This document shows positions 17,428-27,513 of a stretch of 64,000 nucleotides of DNA, piece after piece. How positions within the stretch are numbered: position 1 is the stretch's first letter; each line of letters starts with the position of its first letter. Position numbers and translations under genes: made by a program. Where the stretch lies: NCBI RefSeq assembly GCF_900155685.1, contig NZ_LT732548.1, positions 1,756,696 through 1,820,695 of the forward strand, written 5' to 3'. The notes beneath the pieces were generated by a model. The model made no database searches and had not been told where the DNA came from. It was given only the letters and a program-made list of their open reading frames with translations. Source of the DNA: Paenibacillus bouchesdurhonensis (GTDB taxonomy: Bacteria > Bacillota > Bacilli > Paenibacillales > Paenibacillaceae).

Positions 17428-20400
17428 ATGAGAAAAGTTAAGGGTAGAAAGTCTTGGATCTCCAAAATGGTGATTTGGGTTATCGTACTCCAGCTTGTTT
17501 CTCCCGGAATTTCGGCCGTAGCCGAGCAGGGGCCAAGCTTTGGAAAAGCGCTTGATTCAAAGTCGGACTTGGTATTGTCGGTTACGGATGCGGTCTATCA
17601 AGTTCAAAATCCAAGTTTCGAAACGGGGGATCTGACAGGTTGGACGGTTGTGAGAGGCGAAGCGTTTGGATCAGACAGCGTATCGAATGAAACTACGTGG
17701 TGGGCGGAGCAAATTCCCTATAATCAGGAAGGGATTTATCATTTAAACGGTTGGAAGTATAGCGAATCCGCGACCGGCATTCTTCGTTCCAGCACCTTCG
17801 AACTGGGCGGCAGCGGCTGGATCAGCTTTAAGTTGGGCGGCGCAAAAAATCCTAACAAAATATATATAAATATTGTAGAAGCCGACACGGGGCATGTTAT
17901 TGCCAGGTATGGCAACAGCGCATTCGCCGACGTTAGCTTCCCTAATCCCGATCAGGGCATGCGGCTTGCTAACATGGAGCAATATAAGGCGGATCTTTCC
18001 GAACATTTGGGTAAAAAGTTGTTTATCGAAATCGTCGATAATGCAACCTCGGATTGGGGGCTGATTTTTGCGGACGCCTTCTTCATGTACCATCTAACCG
18101 AACCAGCTGAAGGAATTATCGCAACGGATATCAAACCGGATTTCAAACGGTATCAAATCGCAAACCCCGGCTTTGAAACCGGAGATTTATCGGGATGGAC
18201 GGTCGTGGAAGGTGAAGCTTTCGGTCCGAACAGCGTTTCGGATGAAACAACATGGTGGGCGGAACAAATCTCGTATAACCAGGAAGGCACTTATCATTTA
18301 AACGGCTGGAAGTATGACGAATCTGCGACCGGTGTTCTTCGTTCCAGCACCTTCGAGCTGGGGGGAACCGGCTGGATTACCTTTAGACTGGGCGGAGGCA
18401 AGCATACGGATCAAGTGTACGTGGGCATCATCGATGCGGATACGGGAGACCTGATAGCCAGGTATGGAAACATCGAATTTAACGAGTCGGGTTTTCCGGA
18501 TCCTGCGCAGGGCATGAGACTGGCGAATATGGAGTTATATAAAGCCGATCTTTCCAAGTATATCGGAAAGAGGCTATATCTAGAGATCGTCGATAATGGA
18601 ACCTCGGATTGGGGAGTCATATTTGCGGACGCCTTCAACACCTTCAATGAGCTCGTACCGGAAGAAGGAGTCATGGCCGATAACATTATGCCGACCGAAA
18701 TGCAGAATCCGAGTTTTGAAACCGGAAACTTTGACGGTTGGATCGTTGAAGGCGATTCTTTTCAAGTGACCGATGAAGCTGGGGCCGGTAAAGAAGGCAA
18801 CTTTTATGCCAAGTCCTCCTTGGAAGGACAGGGCTCGATTACATCGAGTATTTTTACGCTTCAGGGAACGGGGACGATTAACTTCACTATTTTAGGTGTC
18901 GATCAACCTGAGGATGCCTACGTTGCACTATATGATGCCAGCACTAACACGCTGCTCAAGAAGACCGGGGACATCCGTGCAAATGAAAGAATCTCGTGGA
19001 AAATGCAAGAATACTATAATAAGAAGCTTTACATCAAGATCATCGATCAATCGAACCGAGCAAGTATTTCTGTTGATGCTTTTGAGACTCACGCTCCGGG
19101 CAACATATTATACATGAATTTTGACGAAGGAAAAGGAAAGAAGGCCCTTGAGGGAGTAAGCAATCTTGAGCACGATGTGAATTATGTATTTAACGATGCC
19201 AGGTATATGGCCGCTAAAGACCCTAGGTGGACTCCACGCGGAGTAAAGGGCGGGGCGTTGCTGTTCGATGGATATTCGAATTACATCGAGATCAATGCAG
19301 AGAAAGTGGTTCCGGTACGTGACGCATTAACGTTTGAAGCCTGGGTCGCGCCTCGCAGCTACGAGTGGGGCGACGGAAACAGGCTGTCCACAATCGTGAG
19401 CCAGTCCGATCAGGATAAAGCGGAAGGCTTCGAACTTGGCATGTACCGGCACGGAACATGGGCCATGCAGGTTGGAATTGGCGGCCAATGGATTCAGGTA
19501 TGGGTTAAAGATCATCCACTAGAAAAATACAAATGGAATTATGTAGCGGCTACCTTCGACAAGAAGGATGGAATGATCAAATTGTACCTGAACGGTGAGG
19601 AAGTGGCTTCCCAAGCCACCGCCGTCGACATTCCGATTACCCCTGCTACCGAAAACCTCATGATTGGTAAAAATAATAAACCGGTAGAGTTGGCAGGTTT
19701 GTTCTCCTACAATATGTTCAGCGGACTTATCGATGAAGTGAAGCTGCAGAACAGAGCCCTTACTTCTCAGGAAATCCTTGCTGAATATGAGAATGTGAAA
19801 ACGCTTCATGGCGGCTTGGTTCCGGTAATTCCGAATGGCGATATTGACGAGGATCCGAGTGTGTTTGATGGCGATCAGCACCGTCCCCAGTACCACGCCA
19901 TGCCGCCGCAAAACTGGATGAACGAAGCGCATGCACCGATTTATTATAACGGTAAATACCATTTATTTTATCAGCATAACCCGCAAGGTCCATTTTGGCA
20001 TCAAATTCACTGGGGACATTGGGTGAGTGACGATATGGTTCACTGGGAAAATGTGCGGCCTGCTCTTGCCCCCGAAGCGGGTACCCTGGATCCGGACGGA
20101 GTATGGTCAGGGAGCGCAGCGGTTGATCGCAACGGCAATCCGGTACTTTTCTATACTGCCGGGAATGACGGCCTGTCGCCAAACCAAAGAACAGGCCTGG
20201 CAACTCCGGCCGATTTATCGGATCCCCACCTAGAGCAATGGGTAAAATACCCCGTTCCGGTTACCGAACAGAATGGAAACGGCATTCATAACGAGTTTCG
20301 GGATCCATTTGTTTGGTATGACGAAGAGGTAGACAAGTGGTACCAGTTAGTCACATCCGGTCTTAAGGATTTCAGCAGCGGCACGGCTTTGGTTTATGTG

Positions 20401-23079
20401 TCTGACGATATGTACAACTGGGAGTATAAAGGGCCCTTATTCGTTAGTGACAGAAATTTATATCCGGAACTTGGTACGGTATGGGAACTGCCGGTTTTAC
20501 TGCCGTTAGGCAAAGATAGTGCGGGTAAGCAAAAGCATATATTTATAATCAATCCCCATGAGAAGCCGGAGCATGTTCCTCCAGCTAATGATGTGCAAAG
20601 GGACGTTGAGGTTTTCTACTGGATTGGAACATGGGACCGGGATAACTTTAAATTTATAGCCGATCAGGAGGCACCTTCCAAAATGGATGTAGGCGATGGC
20701 TATTTAACTGCAGAGAGTGGTTTAGTCACACCTGATGGAAGAACGGTCGTATTTTCCATGGTGCAGAACGTAAGAACACCGCAGGCGGAATATCAAGCTG
20801 GATGGGCTCATAATCTGGCGCTGCCAGTTTCCCTAAGCCTGGATGGTCAGGACCAATTGCGTATCGAGCCTATTCAAGAATTACAGAGCCTCCGGGGCGC
20901 TAGATTGGTTGATATCGCAAATAAAAACATGGAGGCCGCCAATCAATTGATCCAAAATATCAAAGGCGACATGCTGGAGATTGTGATGGAAATTGATCCG
21001 GGCGAAGCACAGAAATTCGGTCTCAAGGTGAGACGCTCCGAAAACGGCCAGGAAGAAACGCTGATTTACTACGACAAGACCAACGGAACCTTCAATGTGG
21101 ATCGGACCAAGAGCAGTATTGATCCGGATGTGCGCGTGGATGGCATACAAGGCGGGTACGTCGATCTGGACGGAGAAAATCTGAAGCTCCATATTTTCCT
21201 CGATCGTTCGGCAGTAGAAGCCTTTGCTAATTATAAGAAAAAGCTGACTACCCGCGTTTACGTAGGCCGATACGATTCTCTCGGCTTAAAGGTCTGGGCG
21301 GACAAAGATATTACGGTCAAGTCGATGGAAGTATGGGATATGAATGCCTTGACGGGCGAACCGGCTGCTCCGGTCTATGTTCCGGATGACTGGGACAACT
21401 CGGTGTATATCGATATTACGGATCTGCCTAACCACGATTTTGCTACAGGCGATTTAACAGGTTGGATCACGGAAGGAGATGCCTTCCAGGATGTACATGT
21501 GACTAATGCCGAGAAGTTTTGGGATACGATTTATTTCAATCCATCGCAAAAAATACCAGGCGGCTATCATTTGTGGGGTTTCAATGAGGCAGCCGGTGGT
21601 GACAGCTTAACAGGAACGCTGAAATCACAAAATTTTGTTCTTGGCGGGAATGGTAAGATTAATTTCCTTGTCAGCGGTGGGCGTGATCTGGATAAGTTAT
21701 ATGTTGCATTAGTCCGAGCATCGGACGAAAAAGTGTTATTTAAAGAGACAGCAACCAATTATGAGGAATATCAACGGAAAGTTTGGGATGCGTCGCAATA
21801 TATCGGCGAAGAGCTCTACATTAAGGTAGTTGACCAATCCACGTCCGGTTTTGGGCATATTAATGTTGATGATTTCAATGTGCCGGTTAGAGTAAAAAAT
21901 CCGACCAATCCAACAGTACCGACAAAACCGATCGATCCTGCTCCATCTATTCCTGTTGAATCGGGCAGCACTGTAAGCAATGGAGTTAACCCAAGTAAAC
22001 CAGCCAGTCCAAATAGCCTGTCCTTCGAAATGGCTAAGGGTGAACGGCAGGTGCTGTTCCCGGTTAAAACGGCGGCAAATGATGGTAAGAATGCTTTGAA
22101 GATTAAACATAGCGGAGCAGAGATCGAAGTTCCCACTGAGGTACTGAAGGAATTACAAGGGCTGGTTACAAGTGGAGAACTTGAACGTGCCCAAATCTCC
22201 TTTGAAATAGACACATTATCGGCAGATCGGATGAAAGCACTGATAGAAAGTGTCAAGAGCAAGAATAAAGCGGACATATCAGCTTTAGGAGAGGTCTATG
22301 ACTTCAAATTATCTATCGTGAAGGCTGATGGAACGGAGCTTAAGCTTGAAAAATTCGCCAAACCCGTCACCATCAGGCTGAGTTTAAGTAGGGACTCCCG
22401 CCTGGCTCTGGCTGGAATCTATTCTATCGCCGATAACGGCAGCTTGGAGTATGCGGGCGGAACGTATGCGGACGATAGTATGACTGCGGTAGTGAGCCAT
22501 TTCAGTATGTATGCTGTGCTTGCCTATGACAAATCTTTTAATGATGTTCATGAATCTTATTGGGCTCATGACGTGATCAAGAAGATGGCTGCGAAGCAGA
22601 TTGTTTTCGGTGTAAGCGATACGGCATTTGCACCAAAGCAAAACGAGACCCGGGCCGAGTTTGTCTCGTTGATTAGTCGGGCACTGAGAATAAAGGCCTC
22701 GAACACAGCTGCATTCAAGGATGTTGATCCGACGAAATGGTACGCTACTTCCATTGCAGCAGCATTCGAAGCGGGAATCATCACCGGAAGAAGCCTAGAT
22801 ACATTTGCGCCGGAGGACACCATAAGTCGTGAAGAAATGGCATCTATGATTTATAAAGCATATCTGTTTCATACTGGACAGGAGGCTGCTGTTAATCGTC
22901 AAAGCAATTTCAAGGATGCCGGTACGATAAGCGGATGGTCTTCAGATGCAGTGGCTGCCTTACAGGAGCTTGGATTAGTTAACGGACGCCGCAATCAGTT
23001 ATTCATGCCACATGAAACGGTGAATCGTGCGGAGGGCGCGCAAATCATCTCACTTCTGCTGGATAAAGTTAATAAATAA
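17428..23079 (+). CDS. Secreted, SLH-anchored multidomain LamG-GH32 fructan enzyme (endo-inulinase / cycloinulo-oligosaccharide fructanotransferase candidate)
   Basis: 1883 residues behind AAGGGAG. Order: signal peptide (1-33); two near-identical carbohydrate-binding-type repeats (about 55-225 and 240-415, each with FETGDL(T/S)GWTVV and TTWWAEQI); a shorter third copy (about 425-555); LamG (559-795); GH32 (815-1300); a fourth copy of the repeat (about 1330-1490); a Pro/Thr linker (PTNPTVPTKP); a connecting domain; three SLH repeats (about 1700-1883) for binding secondary cell-wall polymer. The GH32 triad is Glu833 (NWMNEAHAP), Asp959 (FRDPFVW) and Glu1020 (WELPVL): the nucleophile is Glu, not Asp. 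Size, repeats and SLH tail recall Bacillus/Paenibacillus cycloinulo-oligosaccharide fructanotransferases; plain endo-inulinase or levanase remains possible. Confidence 0.85.
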   Translation: MRKVKGRKSWISKMVIWVIVLQLVSPGISAVAEQGPSFGKALDSKSDLVLSVTDAVYQVQNPSFETGDLTGWTVVRGEAFGSDSVSNETTWWAEQIPYNQEGIYHLNGWKYSESATGILRSSTFELGGSGWISFKLGGAKNPNKIYINIVEADTGHVIARYGNSAFADVSFPNPDQGMRLANMEQYKADLSEHLGKKLFIEIVDNATSDWGLIFADAFFMYHLTEPAEGIIATDIKPDFKRYQIANPGFETGDLSGWTVVEGEAFGPNSVSDETTWWAEQISYNQEGTYHLNGWKYDESATGVLRSSTFELGGTGWITFRLGGGKHTDQVYVGIIDADTGDLIARYGNIEFNESGFPDPAQGMRLANMELYKADLSKYIGKRLYLEIVDNGTSDWGVIFADAFNTFNELVPEEGVMADNIMPTEMQNPSFETGNFDGWIVEGDSFQVTDEAGAGKEGNFYAKSSLEGQGSITSSIFTLQGTGTINFTILGVDQPEDAYVALYDASTNTLLKKTGDIRANERISWKMQEYYNKKLYIKIIDQSNRASISVDAFETHAPGNILYMNFDEGKGKKALEGVSNLEHDVNYVFNDARYMAAKDPRWTPRGVKGGALLFDGYSNYIEINAEKVVPVRDALTFEAWVAPRSYEWGDGNRLSTIVSQSDQDKAEGFELGMYRHGTWAMQVGIGGQWIQVWVKDHPLEKYKWNYVAATFDKKDGMIKLYLNGEEVASQATAVDIPITPATENLMIGKNNKPVELAGLFSYNMFSGLIDEVKLQNRALTSQEILAEYENVKTLHGGLVPVIPNGDIDEDPSVFDGDQHRPQYHAMPPQNWMNEAHAPIYYNGKYHLFYQHNPQGPFWHQIHWGHWVSDDMVHWENVRPALAPEAGTLDPDGVWSGSAAVDRNGNPVLFYTAGNDGLSPNQRTGLATPADLSDPHLEQWVKYPVPVTEQNGNGIHNEFRDPFVWYDEEVDKWYQLVTSGLKDFSSGTALVYVSDDMYNWEYKGPLFVSDRNLYPELGTVWELPVLLPLGKDSAGKQKHIFIINPHEKPEHVPPANDVQRDVEVFYWIGTWDRDNFKFIADQEAPSKMDVGDGYLTAESGLVTPDGRTVVFSMVQNVRTPQAEYQAGWAHNLALPVSLSLDGQDQLRIEPIQELQSLRGARLVDIANKNMEAANQLIQNIKGDMLEIVMEIDPGEAQKFGLKVRRSENGQEETLIYYDKTNGTFNVDRTKSSIDPDVRVDGIQGGYVDLDGENLKLHIFLDRSAVEAFANYKKKLTTRVYVGRYDSLGLKVWADKDITVKSMEVWDMNALTGEPAAPVYVPDDWDNSVYIDITDLPNHDFATGDLTGWITEGDAFQDVHVTNAEKFWDTIYFNPSQKIPGGYHLWGFNEAAGGDSLTGTLKSQNFVLGGNGKINFLVSGGRDLDKLYVALVRASDEKVLFKETATNYEEYQRKVWDASQYIGEELYIKVVDQSTSGFGHINVDDFNVPVRVKNPTNPTVPTKPIDPAPSIPVESGSTVSNGVNPSKPASPNSLSFEMAKGERQVLFPVKTAANDGKNALKIKHSGAEIEVPTEVLKELQGLVTSGELERAQISFEIDTLSADRMKALIESVKSKNKADISALGEVYDFKLSIVKADGTELKLEKFAKPVTIRLSLSRDSRLALAGIYSIADNGSLEYAGGTYADDSMTAVVSHFSMYAVLAYDKSFNDVHESYWAHDVIKKMAAKQIVFGVSDTAFAPKQNETRAEFVSLISRALRIKASNTAAFKDVDPTKWYATSIAAAFEAGIITGRSLDTFAPEDTISREEMASMIYKAYLFHTGQEAAVNRQSNFKDAGTISGWSSDAVAALQELGLVNGRRNQLFMPHETVNRAEGAQIISLLLDKVNK

Positions 23080-23088
23080 CTGTTAAGG

Positions 23089-23140
23089 GAAAGCCGGGGA
23101 AGCAAGGTGCTGTCCGCCTTCGCCATGCCTCCGGCTTTCT
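23089..23140 (+). terminator. Hairpin after the secreted fructan enzyme
   Basis: GAAAGCCGG (23089-23097) pairs with CCGGCTTTC (23132-23140), with an inner GC-rich loop. The T-run is poor. Probable transcription end of the first fructan cluster. Confidence 0.5.
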
Positions 23141-23594
23141 CTGATTTATACCGAGAATCATCTTACCAAAGTAGGAGTTCACACAGCATGACTGAAATGG
23201 AGTTGACCGCTGGCCTGATTGGTTGCTGCTGCTGACAAGAGGCCTGGGAAGATTCTGCGGCGTTCATCTTCATATATATAACACGATTTGATAATTATCT
23301 AATAAAAGGTGTTGTTCTAACCTTGGACCGCAGTCGTTAGGAAATAGTACCAGGATATGTTCGACTAATAAAAGATATTGATCTCAAAACACTTGAGCCA
23401 CAGGGTTTTTTTTCCATGCATAAACTTGTTATTGTCGGAATTAAGCATACCCCTTAATGTATGTAATACAACAGACACACAAACGATTTGAGGGTTATTT
23501 AGACAGTCGTAGAGAAGTCAGTTGACTAAGTTAATGCTTAAATATCATTGGAACGGGATACACTGCAGATAATCCTATGGTGAACAGCAAGGAA

Positions 23595-23866
23595 TCATTC
23601 TTCGACCCGTGCGATACAGCCAAAGATACGACTGGGATTTCGCAGAATTACCCGGCTCGCATGCAGTGTTGTTTCGTCGGTATGTAGGATGTCTTGCTTC
23701 GATAAATGCGTCTTCATCCGCTGGGTCAGTAGTGAAAGCCAGTGCTCCGCACCATAAATCATCTAATGCCAGGTGTCTGGAGTGATAGCGTCAGCCCCAT
23801 GCGTGCGAATTGCTGCTCCTGCAGGTACAGTAGCTGACTATCTGCATACTTCTGGCTCATCACCAT
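23595..23866 (-). mobile_element. Degenerate IS66-family transposase fragment
   Basis: Read on the minus strand and changing frame, the stretch gives KYADSQLLYLQEQQFARMG, then IYGAEHWLSLLTQRMKTHL and KQDILHTDETTLHASRV, then AKSQSYLWLYRTGR. This matches the style of the IS66 transposase core, with the DET of its catalytic region. Stops and frameshifts make it dead. No terminal inverted repeats are evident. The rest of the gap (23141-23594 and 23867-23945) shows nothing I can name. Confidence 0.65.
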
Positions 23867-23945
23867 CCCCCAAAAAAGAACCCTTAATTCGTGAAATTAA
23901 GACCATCCTCCTATTAGGCTCTCCAGGTGAATATAGTGAATAATT

Positions 23946-24833
23946 CTAATCTTCATGTTTATAGACTTTTTTCTTACGATAAAAGGAAGGATTAACTCCA
24001 TCTATTTTTTTAAAGGCTTTACTAAAGGAATGAATATCCGGAAAGCCGACACTTTCGGCAATGAGCGTTAACGGATCATTAGTGAACTGAATCATTTCCT
24101 TCGCCTTTTCTATTCTTAGTAAAAGATGATATTGGATTGGGCTCTTCCCGAATGATTGTTTGAATAATGAAATCATATAGTATTTGCTAATTCCCGAAAT
24201 TTTGGAAAGTTCATCTAAGGTTACCTTTCGGTCGATATTGTGGTTCAAGTACATCCGCAACTGCTCCATTTCTCCCATATTGGTTACTAGATGTGGATTA
24301 CAGTTCCAGTAGTTTTCACGTAAAAGTACATTCAATAACTGCAAAAACAGTCCTTTTATATTTATTTCATAAAAGGGTAACGTCATTTGAAATTCTTTTA
24401 TGATTTCAAAGATGATTCTTTCTATAACCAAGGTATTCCTTAACCGAATGTGACTGGGAATCTGAGGGATAATTTGCTCAAGATCGTCGTTTCGAAACCA
24501 TTTCATTTCATCCGCAGTAATATCTTCAAGTTTTTTAAAGGAAACCTTCACATCCGGACTATCCTCCTTATAGAACAAATCAAAATGTAAATGAGGTTGT
24601 CGTACTAATTCTGTTCCTAACTTTCTAATAGAGTGCCGTTGCTTTGGACGAAAAAGAAAGAGGTCCCCCGATTCCCCGATAAAAACATCATTCTCGACGG
24701 TTACTTGTATTCTGCCTTCCTTAACGTAAAGTAACTCATAGTCAAATAATACTCTCTCCTCTAAATACCAAGGAAATGGGATATGACTATCCATTGCTAA
24801 CCGGATGTACGGCGATAATTGTTGAAAGTTCAT
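23946..24833 (-). CDS. AraC-family transcriptional regulator
   Basis: 295 residues. The N-terminal half is cupin-like (FDYELLYVKEGRIQVTVEND, GDLFLFRPKQRHSI), probably the sugar-sensing domain. The C-terminal half carries two helix-turn-helix motifs (LDELSKISGISKYYMISLFK and LTLIAESVGFPDIHSFSKAF). I chose the ATG at 24833, preceded by GAAGGGAGA; the frame continues upstream to 24911 without a comparable site. It is divergent from the second sugar transporter operon at 25244 and probably activates it. The inducing sugar is inferred as a fructan fragment. Confidence 0.88.
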   Translation of the reverse strand: MNFQQLSPYIRLAMDSHIPFPWYLEERVLFDYELLYVKEGRIQVTVENDVFIGESGDLFLFRPKQRHSIRKLGTELVRQPHLHFDLFYKEDSPDVKVSFKKLEDITADEMKWFRNDDLEQIIPQIPSHIRLRNTLVIERIIFEIIKEFQMTLPFYEINIKGLFLQLLNVLLRENYWNCNPHLVTNMGEMEQLRMYLNHNIDRKVTLDELSKISGISKYYMISLFKQSFGKSPIQYHLLLRIEKAKEMIQFTNDPLTLIAESVGFPDIHSFSKAFKKIDGVNPSFYRKKKVYKHED

Positions 24834-25243
24834 ATTAGTCTCTCCCTTCAGAGTGTTTTCCAAAGCAATATATGACAAATAAATAATAATTCTACCTAAA
24901 TACAAATCCATAAACGTATTATAACATGTATATGTGATGGGTGAAGCGGTTCCATTGATTTGAAATTATTGATAAGGAAAGCCAACCTCGTCATAAAATT
25001 ACATCAGGAACAGGACATGAATGTTTGGGCAAAAAAACAGCCATTAAGCGGATTGCCATTTATCAAAGATTCACGCAGTCTACCTGAATCGAGCTGGGAT
25101 CGAACGAGGGGGAACCGTGTCTTTTATTGAGGGGGTATCACTTCATGAATGTGCAAGAGAAATTATGGTCTGATAATCTTGGTGGTTGTATGGTTTTGTC
25201 GACGGTTGTCCGGTAGTTCAAGATAAGTTGAGAGGAGAAAAGT
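24834..25243. other. Intergenic region between AraC regulator and second transport operon
   Basis: 410 bp holding the divergent promoters. I see no clear sigma-A pair and no palindrome, only a purine-rich ribosome site just before 25244. The stretch 24990-25140 has a higher GC content than its flanks and may be residue of older coding DNA. Confidence 0.35.
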
Positions 25244-26524
25244 ATGAAAACAACACGTGTAATGAAGAGTGCCTTACTGTTTCTTTGTTTCTTGGTTGTG
25301 TTAGTCGGATGTGGAAGTAACTCTGCAGGTAGCTCTAATGACAAGACGTTAACGCTATTAGTTGAAGGCGGTGGTCCTGCTTTTGAAGTGGCGAATAGAA
25401 CCGCAGCGAAGTTTGAGGAACAGACAGGCTATAAAATTAAGATCGATTCTGTTCCTTATAGCGGGGTATACGATAAGTTGAAGGCTGAAATTGATGCGAA
25501 AAAATCGACTCACGATGTAGCCATTATTGATGTATTATGGTTTCCTTCGTTAGCGAAGGGACTGGAACCGTTAGGGAATGTGTTGACGGAAGAACAGATG
25601 AATGATTTCTTACCTCAATTAAGTGAAAGCGCTACGATAAATGGGGATTTGCTAGGGATTCCGACGTGGAGTAATTCTAAAATTTTGCTCTACCATAAAG
25701 GTTTGTTTAAGGACCCAAATAACCAAGCGAACTTCGAGAAGGAATTCGGCTATGCCTTGAAGGTGCCAACGAGTTGGAAAGAGTATGAGGATGTTGCAAA
25801 ATTCTTCACGAACACTGGAATGTATGGCACTTCCGTCTTCGGTCAGACAGGCGGAGATGCTGTCAGCAGTTGGCTCGACCATGTTACTCAAGCGGGCGTT
25901 GATTCCTTGGTGCTGGATCATAATGGTGAAGTGAATATCACTGAAGAGCCGTATGTTCAATCGCTCACCTTCCTGCAGAATCTAGTCAAAGATAAAGTTG
26001 TCCCTGAGGATTATCTGTCGATTGCAAGTAGCGAAACTGCAGAGCTGTTTAATAACGGTAAATTGGCGATGCAGCTTGCGTGGGGACATTTTTACCTCTC
26101 CTCGGATAAAGTGTTGCCAGGGCAGATCGGTGCTGCACCGATGATTGCGGGAGAGAAGGGTATTGGCGCGGTGCCAGGGCCCTGGTATCAAGTAATCTTG
26201 AAGGATTCTCAGAAGAAAGACATTGCGGAGCAATATCTCAAATTCATGTATGATCAAAATGAGCTGTATATGGAATCGTTAGGGGTAGCAGCTCGAAAGT
26301 CAGTCTTTGAAAAGTATATTGATATTCCGCAATATGCGCATGTGAAGGCGATTGAAGCGACCCTTGACGGAGCACAGACGCAGAACAGACCTCAGATTGA
26401 GCAATGGAGCCAAATTGAAAATGAAGTTCTCTCGCCGATGCTGCAAAAGGTTCTATCCGGCAGCGATCCAACCACGGAATTAACATTGGCTAAAAAGCAA
26501 ATCGAAGAAATTCTAGGCAGATAG
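25244..26524 (+). CDS. Sugar-binding lipoprotein of the second ABC transporter
   Basis: 426 residues, CUT1-type extracellular solute-binding protein. The signal sequence ends in the lipobox LVGC (VVLVGCGSNS), giving a membrane-anchored lipoprotein. The start follows AGAGGAGAAAAG. It is first in an operon with two permeases and a GH32 hydrolase, so the ligand is probably sucrose or a short fructo-oligosaccharide. It is not close to the larger binding protein of the first cluster, suggesting different ligand sizes. Confidence 0.9.
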   Translation: MKTTRVMKSALLFLCFLVVLVGCGSNSAGSSNDKTLTLLVEGGGPAFEVANRTAAKFEEQTGYKIKIDSVPYSGVYDKLKAEIDAKKSTHDVAIIDVLWFPSLAKGLEPLGNVLTEEQMNDFLPQLSESATINGDLLGIPTWSNSKILLYHKGLFKDPNNQANFEKEFGYALKVPTSWKEYEDVAKFFTNTGMYGTSVFGQTGGDAVSSWLDHVTQAGVDSLVLDHNGEVNITEEPYVQSLTFLQNLVKDKVVPEDYLSIASSETAELFNNGKLAMQLAWGHFYLSSDKVLPGQIGAAPMIAGEKGIGAVPGPWYQVILKDSQKKDIAEQYLKFMYDQNELYMESLGVAARKSVFEKYIDIPQYAHVKAIEATLDGAQTQNRPQIEQWSQIENEVLSPMLQKVLSGSDPTTELTLAKKQIEEILGR

Positions 26525-26530
26525 AAAAAA

Positions 26531-26556
26531 AGGTGGTGCGTTCGAACGTGCCACCT
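26531..26556 (+). terminator. Intercistronic RNA hairpin after binding-protein gene
   Basis: Arms AGGTGG...CCACCT with inner CGTTCGAACG form a nearly continuous stem using two G-U pairs, 7 nt after the stop. There is no T-run. Such hairpins commonly protect the upstream mRNA so that binding protein exceeds permeases. Confidence 0.55.
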
Positions 26557-26573
26557 AAGCAAGGAGTCTAACG

Positions 26574-27500
26574 ATGCACATGATCACGATAACAGAAGAG
26601 TCTCTTCCAAAAAAAAAATCTCAGAAACGAGTGTCTTCGACCATTGATCGAAAAACATTGATGTTGTTTTTCTTGCCAGCAGCTATTTTTATGTTCCTGT
26701 TCTTGTTATATCCGTTATTCATGCTCGTGTTCGACAGTTTCTTTGTTACCAATGATGTTGGGACACGCACTTTTGCGTGGGGCGATAATTACCTCCGTGC
26801 CGTAGAATCTGCTTCGTTTTGGAAGTCGTTTAAGAATACGGTCATTTATGTGTTGTTGGCAGTAGGCTTTGAGACAGTCATTGGTTTGACCTTGGCAGTT
26901 GTTTTTACGCATAAATATCGTGGGTTCCGCTTCTTGCGCACCTTGATTTTGTCGCCATTAATGATTGCACCGCTCGTGGCCGGTTTGATCTGGAAATTCA
27001 TGCTGAGCAACCAGTTCGGCATTATTAATACGTTATTGGTGAAGCTGGGGCTGATTGAATCCACCAACAGCATACTCTGGCTGGCCGACCCTAAAATTTC
27101 ACTCCTGTCATGTATCATTGCGGATGTCTGGCTAACAACACCCTTTATGATGTTGATGTTTCTAGCGGGGATTCAAGGTGTTCCGGACAGTCTATACGAA
27201 GCAGCGGAAATCGAAGGTGCAAGTCGTTCGCAAATGATTTTCAAGATTATAATACCGAATATTAAACCGATTCTTATGAGCGCTCTGGTCGTGCGGATTA
27301 TTGATGCTGCGCGGTCCTTCGATATTATTTGGGTCATGACACAAGGGGGACCTATCAATTCATCTGAGCTCTTGAGCGTGCATATTTACAAGATGCTTCA
27401 ACGGTACGGTGATGTAGGGTATGCGAGTGCAATGGCCGTGATTTTCATTGTGCTGTTGGTAGGAATTACATTGCTATCCATGCGAAAAGTAAAAGAATAG
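26574..27500 (+). CDS. ABC sugar transporter permease, MalF type
   Basis: 308 residues: a basic cytoplasmic N-terminus, then about six membrane segments and the EAA loop EAAEIEGASRSQMIFKIIIP. AAGGAGT lies 8 nt before the ATG. It pairs with the next gene to form the membrane channel of the second fructan importer; the ATPase is not encoded here. Confidence 0.9.
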   Translation: MHMITITEESLPKKKSQKRVSSTIDRKTLMLFFLPAAIFMFLFLLYPLFMLVFDSFFVTNDVGTRTFAWGDNYLRAVESASFWKSFKNTVIYVLLAVGFETVIGLTLAVVFTHKYRGFRFLRTLILSPLMIAPLVAGLIWKFMLSNQFGIINTLLVKLGLIESTNSILWLADPKISLLSCIIADVWLTTPFMMLMFLAGIQGVPDSLYEAAEIEGASRSQMIFKIIIPNIKPILMSALVVRIIDAARSFDIIWVMTQGGPINSSELLSVHIYKMLQRYGDVGYASAMAVIFIVLLVGITLLSMRKVKE

Positions 27501-27513
27501 GGAGACGATTCCA

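Noticed and set aside
15051..23079. Levan fructotransferase (difructose anhydride IV former) as identity of the LamG-GH32 proteins
   Set aside because: Those enzymes, as far as I know, keep Asp as nucleophile and lack the LamG/SLH layout; endo-type or ring-forming inulin enzymes fit better.
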